From Candidatus Acetothermia bacterium (lineage in GTDB: Bacteria; Bipolaricaulota; Bipolaricaulia; Bipolaricaulales; Bipolaricaulaceae): 9,041 bases of DNA. Shown here piece after piece: positions 5,862-9,041 of this stretch. The stretch spans positions 1 to 9,041 of the forward strand of contig PUMK01000281.1 of the NCBI GenBank assembly GCA_003551325.1. Direction: 5' to 3'. The translations under genes were made by a program, and so were the position numbers. Within the stretch, counting starts at the first letter, position 1. Each line of letters starts with the position of its first letter. The notes below the pieces were generated by a model. It saw only the letters and a list, made by a program, of their open reading frames with translations. It made no database searches and was not told the origin of the DNA.

Positions 5862-6700
5862 GACGCAGCCTCCCGCACCATTCGCCGATAGCGGTCCAGC
5901 GCACAACGCTCTTCCTCTTTGTAGGCCGCCAGCCGTGCGATAAGGAGTTCCCAGTTGACCTGATCACCCGGGAACTCCGGTCCATCCACACAGGCAAAGC
6001 GCACACGATCCCCCACCTCAGCGCGGCACGCCCCACACATGCCCGTTCCGTCAACCATAATCGGGTTCAGCGAAACGGTAACCGGCACACCAGCCTTGCT
6101 ACAGGTAGCGGAACAGAACTTCATCATCACCGCCGGTCCTACCGCCCACACATGGGCCACCTCACGTGCTCCGAGAAGCTCCGCCAGCGGCTCGGTCACC
6201 AATGCCTTGCGACCTACGCTGCCGTCATCGGTGGTGAGCACAAGCTCATCACACACCTCCCGCATCCGGTCGACCCAGAACAGGAGGTCTTCCGACCGTG
6301 CACCCAGAATGCCGATAACGCGCACGCCCTCTTGCTTCAGAGCGCGGGCGATTGGGTACATGGGTGCGATCCCCACACCCCCAGCCACGCACAGAACCGT
6401 GCCCTCATGCACCAACACCGAGGGCTCTCCCAACGGACCCACCACGTCGAGCACACCATCACCCACATCGTAGCGCTCATGCATCTCGCGGGTCGTCTTC
6501 CCCACCGCCTGGACCACAAGCGTCACCGTGCCAGCAGCTGCGTCCCAGTCGGCGAGCGTCAGAGGAACGCGTTCACCCCGATCGTGCAAGCGAACCACAA
6601 CGAACTGCCCCGGCACGGCCGCTTGGGCCACCCGGGGCGCCTCCACCTGGAACTCATCGATTTCAGGTCCCAGGGCTTGCTTTGCCAAGATCTGGTGCAT
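5858..6700 (-). CDS. nfnA: NfnA / SudB-type FAD and NAD-binding subunit with [2Fe-2S] cluster
   Basis: A 280-residue ferredoxin-NAD(P)+ reductase-like protein, partner of the next gene. The N-terminal barrel has VPGQFVVVRLHDRGERVPLTLAD, the FAD-binding R-x-P-x-T-type segment (about residues 29-51). The nucleotide fold has CVAGGVGIAPMYPIARAL (104-121). The C-terminus has VDGTGMCGACR followed by FACVDGPEF. Residues Asp 217, Cys 222, Cys 225 and Cys 237 fit the unusual one-Asp, three-Cys [2Fe-2S] site known from NfnA. The ATG at 6700 aligns with the family start (MHQILAKQALGPEI, then VEAPRVA) and has AAGGAG about 11 bases upstream. The GTG at 6712 lies on that ribosome-binding site and is unlikely. 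It overlaps nfnB by 4 bases and follows the barrel gene by 43. Confidence 0.93.
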   Translation of the reverse strand: MHQILAKQALGPEIDEFQVEAPRVAQAAVPGQFVVVRLHDRGERVPLTLADWDAAAGTVTLVVQAVGKTTREMHERYDVGDGVLDVVGPLGEPSVLVHEGTVLCVAGGVGIAPMYPIARALKQEGVRVIGILGARSEDLLFWVDRMREVCDELVLTTDDGSVGRKALVTEPLAELLGAREVAHVWAVGPAVMMKFCSATCSKAGVPVTVSLNPIMVDGTGMCGACRAEVGDRVRFACVDGPEFPGDQVNWELLIARLAAYKEEERCALDRYRRMVREAAS

Positions 6701-6743
6701 CCAGGTCGCCACTCCTTTCTCGAGTTCGCGCTGTCTGTTCCCT

Positions 6744-7841
6744 CTACAAAAGCTGGATCACTGCCGAAAGGACCATGTCCTGCGTCCAATCCTCCGCATC
6801 CGCTCGTTTGGCGAAGGCCAACTGCAACGCCACATCGACGCCGCCCACGTGAAAACCCAGCTGGAACGTCGCTGATTGAGACCCCGTTGCCCTGCCCTCA
6901 TACACTTCCTGACGCAACATGTAGTCCACCCCGAAGGTGGTGATGTCGTTCAGGCGATAATCGTAGGCGGCGGTGAGACGAATGCTGGAACGCCTGCCGG
7001 CTTGGTACGGGGGCGTCGCGTATGTGGCTGATAGACGCAGCTGCGATCCAGGCTCGGGTGCCAGTGCCACATCCCCGGCCAGCGTGATCACAACATCCTG
7101 CTCTCCTCCTCGAGGATCCAAGATCTCGTAGCCGACGCCCAACGACACGTTCCAGCCGCAGTACCGCTGCCAACCCGTCTCGACGATGATCTCCTCAAGC
7201 GCCAACAGCGCCTTCGGTGTGAGGCTGACCCCGACCGCTTCATGGATCATCGCCTCAAGAACGGTCAGCAGCTCCGCCATGGTCTCGTACTCGCCCACAC
7301 GACCGATTTCCTCAGCGAGACCCAGCACCAGCTCATCGGGCAACGACGCTGCAAAGAGCCCCATGTCGAGCAGGCGACGCTCAGCTCGAAGCGCTTTGGC
7401 CAACGAGGTCACGTCCGCAAAGCGCCCGTACCCCAGGCCCGTCTGAAGGCTAAGCCCTGGCTGAGGAAACTCCGTTGCCAGGACGCCCTCAACCGCCCCG
7501 AACGCAAAGTAGGGCTGATCCGCGCTCAGGTAGCGCTGCACCCGCCCCCGCACCTGCGAGTCCATGCCTGCGAGTGCCAGATCTGAAAGGACGAAATCGC
7601 CTACCCCCACAACCTCAAATCCGAGGAGAGAAGCATCATAGAGCTGGGAGTAGCCAACCGAAAGCCTCCCCGAGTTGATGTCCGCGCCGGGTCGGGCGGG
7701 ATCCCTGTAATAGCGGTAGTGAAAGGACAACTTCATGTCCACGATGTTCGTCTCCGGAATCCGGTAGTCACAAAGGCTGAGGGCTACACCTGAGAACCCC
7801 AAGCCCAGGACCCACACCACGATCAGCACCCAGCGTCGCAT
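6744..7841 (-). CDS. Exported beta-barrel-like protein, probably outer membrane, function unknown
   Basis: A 365-residue protein with a signal peptide: MRRW, a hydrophobic run (residues 5-19) and a likely signal peptidase I site after ALS (20-22). It lacks a lipobox. The mature part has many short alternating polar/apolar strands ending in aromatic or small residues (for example KLSFHYRYYRD 37-47, RLSVGYSQLYD 59-69, QLRLSATYATPPY 267-279, SIRLTAAYDYRL 286-297, TFGVDYMLRQEVYEG 302-316, ATFQLGFHVG 324-333, VDVALQLAFAK 335-345) and finishes in a strand, VLSAVIQLL. A mostly helical stretch interrupts it at about 143-223. Only Cys 24 and Cys 228 occur. The ATG at 7841 is preferred, since GGGAGG lies 8 bases upstream; the ATG at 7847 would be 2 bases from it. 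The dinB stop (TAA) overlaps the upstream ATG as TAATG. No named family recognised. Confidence 0.82.
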   Translation of the reverse strand: MRRWVLIVVWVLGLGFSGVALSLCDYRIPETNIVDMKLSFHYRYYRDPARPGADINSGRLSVGYSQLYDASLLGFEVVGVGDFVLSDLALAGMDSQVRGRVQRYLSADQPYFAFGAVEGVLATEFPQPGLSLQTGLGYGRFADVTSLAKALRAERRLLDMGLFAASLPDELVLGLAEEIGRVGEYETMAELLTVLEAMIHEAVGVSLTPKALLALEEIIVETGWQRYCGWNVSLGVGYEILDPRGGEQDVVITLAGDVALAPEPGSQLRLSATYATPPYQAGRRSSIRLTAAYDYRLNDITTFGVDYMLRQEVYEGRATGSQSATFQLGFHVGGVDVALQLAFAKRADAEDWTQDMVLSAVIQLL

Positions 7842-7846
7842 AAGCA

Positions 7847-8956
7847 TTACCTCCCGTCGGCGTCAACGGGGTTCATTCTAGCCGAAGCAGGACCGGACCG
7901 CTGCATGCCAAACAGGGACAAAGGACGAAAGGTGGCGGGGAGAAGCCCCTCCACCCCGACACCCAAGAGCCGTACGCCTTTCCCTTCATCGGGAAGACGC
8001 CGGTCCCACAACGCAACCACCTCATCTCGCACCACCTGTGGGTCATCCGTGGGTTCCACAAGACGGATCTGGCGCGATTGTGTGGTGAAGTCGGACCAAC
8101 GGACCTTCATCCGCACCGCCCGAGCCAGCATCTCTTCTTCGGACAACCTCGCACTCACGAGGTCTGCCAGTCGCCGCAGTTCCTCCACAAGTAGTTCTGG
8201 ATCGTACACATCTTCGGGAAAGGTGATCTCCTGAGAGAGGCTTCGCGCCTCCCGCACCGGCATCACGAGGCTATCGTCCTGGCCACGCGACAGTCGCCAG
8301 AGCTGCGCACCCTGTCGTGGCCCAAACCACGTGCGGAGCACCCCGGGATCCACCGTCTGAAGATCTCCCACGGTACGCACACCCCGCTCGTAGAGACGTT
8401 GCGCGGTCTTCGGTCCAACACCCCACAGACGCTCCACCGGAAGGGAGCGTAGAAAGTCGTCCACATCCTCTGTACGCATGATCCGAAGCCCTGCCGGTTT
8501 GGCCGCCTCGGAAGCCAGCTTGGCCAAGAGTTTGTTGCAGGCCAGGCCCACCGAACAGGAGATGCCGACTTCGCGAGGTAGTTCACGGTGTACGGCGGTC
8601 GCGACCTGCTCAGGAGCGTCCACGTTGGACAGGTCCACGTACGCCTCGTCCAGCGACAGAGGTTCAACCCACGGAGAATGGCGCTCCAGGTGAGCCCGGA
8701 TCTGCCGTGATACCTCCTCATAGCGGTCATGCCGGGGGGGGAGGAACACACCTTCGGGGCACAACCGCCGTGCTTGAGCCATGGGTTGGGCCGAGCGGAC
8801 TCCGTAGGCGCGGGCCTCGTACGAAGCGGTGGACACGACACCCCGCGCGCCAAGCCCCCCCACGATCACCGGCCGCCCAATCAGCGACGGGTCGTCCAGG
8901 CGCTCCACCGCAGCAAAGAAGGCATCCATGTCCACATGCAGAATCCAGCGCTCCAT
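7847..8956 (-). CDS. dinB: DNA polymerase IV (Y-family, DinB)
   Basis: This 369-residue translesion polymerase copies past damaged bases with low fidelity. Catalytic acidic residues are intact: Asp 9 in HVDMDAFFAAVE (7-18) and Asp 103 / Glu 104 in SLDEAYVDLS (101-110). Phe 14 is the likely steric gate against ribonucleotides, and SYEARAYGV (45-53) is the fingers motif. GISCSVGLACNKLLAKLAS (131-149) and LWGVGPKTAQRLYERGV (177-193, helix-hairpin-helix thumb) follow, then the little-finger domain. PLSLFG near the C-terminus (345-350) fits the QLxLF-type sliding-clamp-binding motif. The ATG at 8956 has GAGG 4 bases upstream and a possible promoter so close that the leader would be about 2 bases. 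It is the first recognised gene of the - strand series and ends overlapping the barrel gene. I see no LexA-type SOS box in the 85 bases available upstream. Confidence 0.96.
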   Translation of the reverse strand: MERWILHVDMDAFFAAVERLDDPSLIGRPVIVGGLGARGVVSTASYEARAYGVRSAQPMAQARRLCPEGVFLPPRHDRYEEVSRQIRAHLERHSPWVEPLSLDEAYVDLSNVDAPEQVATAVHRELPREVGISCSVGLACNKLLAKLASEAAKPAGLRIMRTEDVDDFLRSLPVERLWGVGPKTAQRLYERGVRTVGDLQTVDPGVLRTWFGPRQGAQLWRLSRGQDDSLVMPVREARSLSQEITFPEDVYDPELLVEELRRLADLVSARLSEEEMLARAVRMKVRWSDFTTQSRQIRLVEPTDDPQVVRDEVVALWDRRLPDEGKGVRLLGVGVEGLLPATFRPLSLFGMQRSGPASARMNPVDADGR

Positions 8957-8964
8957 GGTGCCTC

Positions 8965-8994
8965 ATCCTAGCGGCTGCCCCGTCCTTGTACCAA
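8965..8994 (-). promoter_or_regulatory. Possible dinB promoter
   Basis: On the - strand TTGGTA (8989-8994, 4 of 6 to TTGACA) and TAGGAT (8965-8970, fits TANNNT) are 18 bases apart. The -10 box ends 8 bases before the dinB ATG, so the transcript would have almost no leader. The same arrangement occurs at yidD. However, GAGG before the ATG suits ordinary leader-based initiation, and dinB could instead be transcribed from further right. Confidence 0.35.
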
Positions 8995-9041
8995 CTGCCC
9001 TAGGTCTCCCTTGCGACCCCAGCCCATAGCCGGCAGCCGCT
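8970..9041. repeat. Perfect 10-bp inverted repeat spanning 72 bases at the right edge
   Basis: AGCGGCTGCC (8970-8979) and GGCAGCCGCT (9032-9041) are exact reverse complements, 52 bases apart. The right arm ends exactly at the window edge, so it may be longer. Inside, GGTC (9003-9006) and GACC (9015-9018) could form a smaller stem. The outer stem length and 72-base span recall a tRNA, but no T-arm, D-arm or anticodon stem can be drawn. Its role is unknown; it overlaps the possible dinB promoter. Confidence 0.5.

Noticed and set aside
5862..5906. Longer nfnB starting at 5906
   Set aside because: The extra 15 residues overlap the end of nfnA and do not resemble the family N-terminus; the GTG at 5861 has a proper ribosome-binding site and coupling overlap.
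5813..6943. 376-codon + strand open frame
   Set aside because: Antisense to nfnA and the ends of its neighbours; His/Pro/Arg-rich with no recognisable domain.
7842..7847. ATG at 7847 as start of the barrel gene, and a lipoprotein reading of its signal peptide
   Set aside because: The ribosome-binding site is only 2 bases from that ATG but 8 from the next one at 7841; the residues before Cys 24 (LSL) do not fit a lipobox.
8970..9041. tRNA on the - strand suggested by a 72-base span closed by a 10-bp stem
   Set aside because: No TTCGA-type T-loop, D-arm GG or anticodon stem can be placed, and the closing stem is too long.
8968..9041. C-terminus of an upstream - strand gene (ending KGDLGQLVQGRGSR before TAG)
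   Set aside because: Only about 23 codons are visible and a second frame is also open to 8963; it cannot be decided without sequence beyond 9041.

Overview
The window is GC-rich, about 60% by eye, and densely coded. It holds seven complete protein genes that I can support plus one truncated at the left edge. All look like bacterial chromosomal housekeeping or accessory metabolism. I see no mobile element, CRISPR array, rRNA or convincing tRNA. The combination of a flavin-type NfnAB/SudAB electron-transfer pair, an M32 carboxypeptidase, an Hsp20 chaperone under a CIRCE operator, YidD and a signal-peptide-bearing beta-barrel-like protein suggests an anaerobic, possibly thermophilic, diderm bacterium. 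A lineage such as Bipolaricaulota (Acetothermia/OP1) would fit, but that is a guess from gene style, not a demonstration.

Layout: (1) The C-terminal part of an M32 metallocarboxypeptidase on + (1-584). (2) A roughly 650-base stretch (585-1239) without an intact gene but with short coding-like islands in changing frames, possibly a decayed gene. (3) hsp20 on - (1298-1744), with a hairpin behind it and, in front, a textbook TTGACA-N17-TATAAT promoter overlapped by a 9-9-9 CIRCE operator. (4) Divergently, yidD on + (1843-2052), whose probable promoter shares its -35 region with the hsp20 promoter and lies so close to the ATG that the mRNA may be leaderless. (5) An M20D-family amidohydrolase on - (2072-3220), convergent with yidD and separated from it by a hairpin. 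(6) A tight - strand series, reading from right to left: dinB (7847-8956), a beta-barrel-like exported protein (6744-7841), nfnA/sudB (5858-6700), nfnB/gltA (4482-5861) and an uncharacterised GNAT-family protein (3305-4471). Its junctions are overlaps of a few bases or gaps of 10-43 bases.

How the genes fit: NfnA and NfnB overlap by 4 bases (GTGA) and surely form one flavin and iron-sulfur enzyme that exchanges electrons among NADH, NADPH and ferredoxin, or an NADPH-linked relative. dinB, the barrel protein and the GNAT protein are co-directional and probably co-transcribed with it, but I see no biochemical link that unites them. The best-supported regulatory observation is HrcA/CIRCE-type heat-shock control of hsp20 with a back-to-back promoter for yidD. 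I found no clear new defence or mobile system. The least explained parts are 585-1239, the barrel protein with a helical insert, and the GNAT protein.
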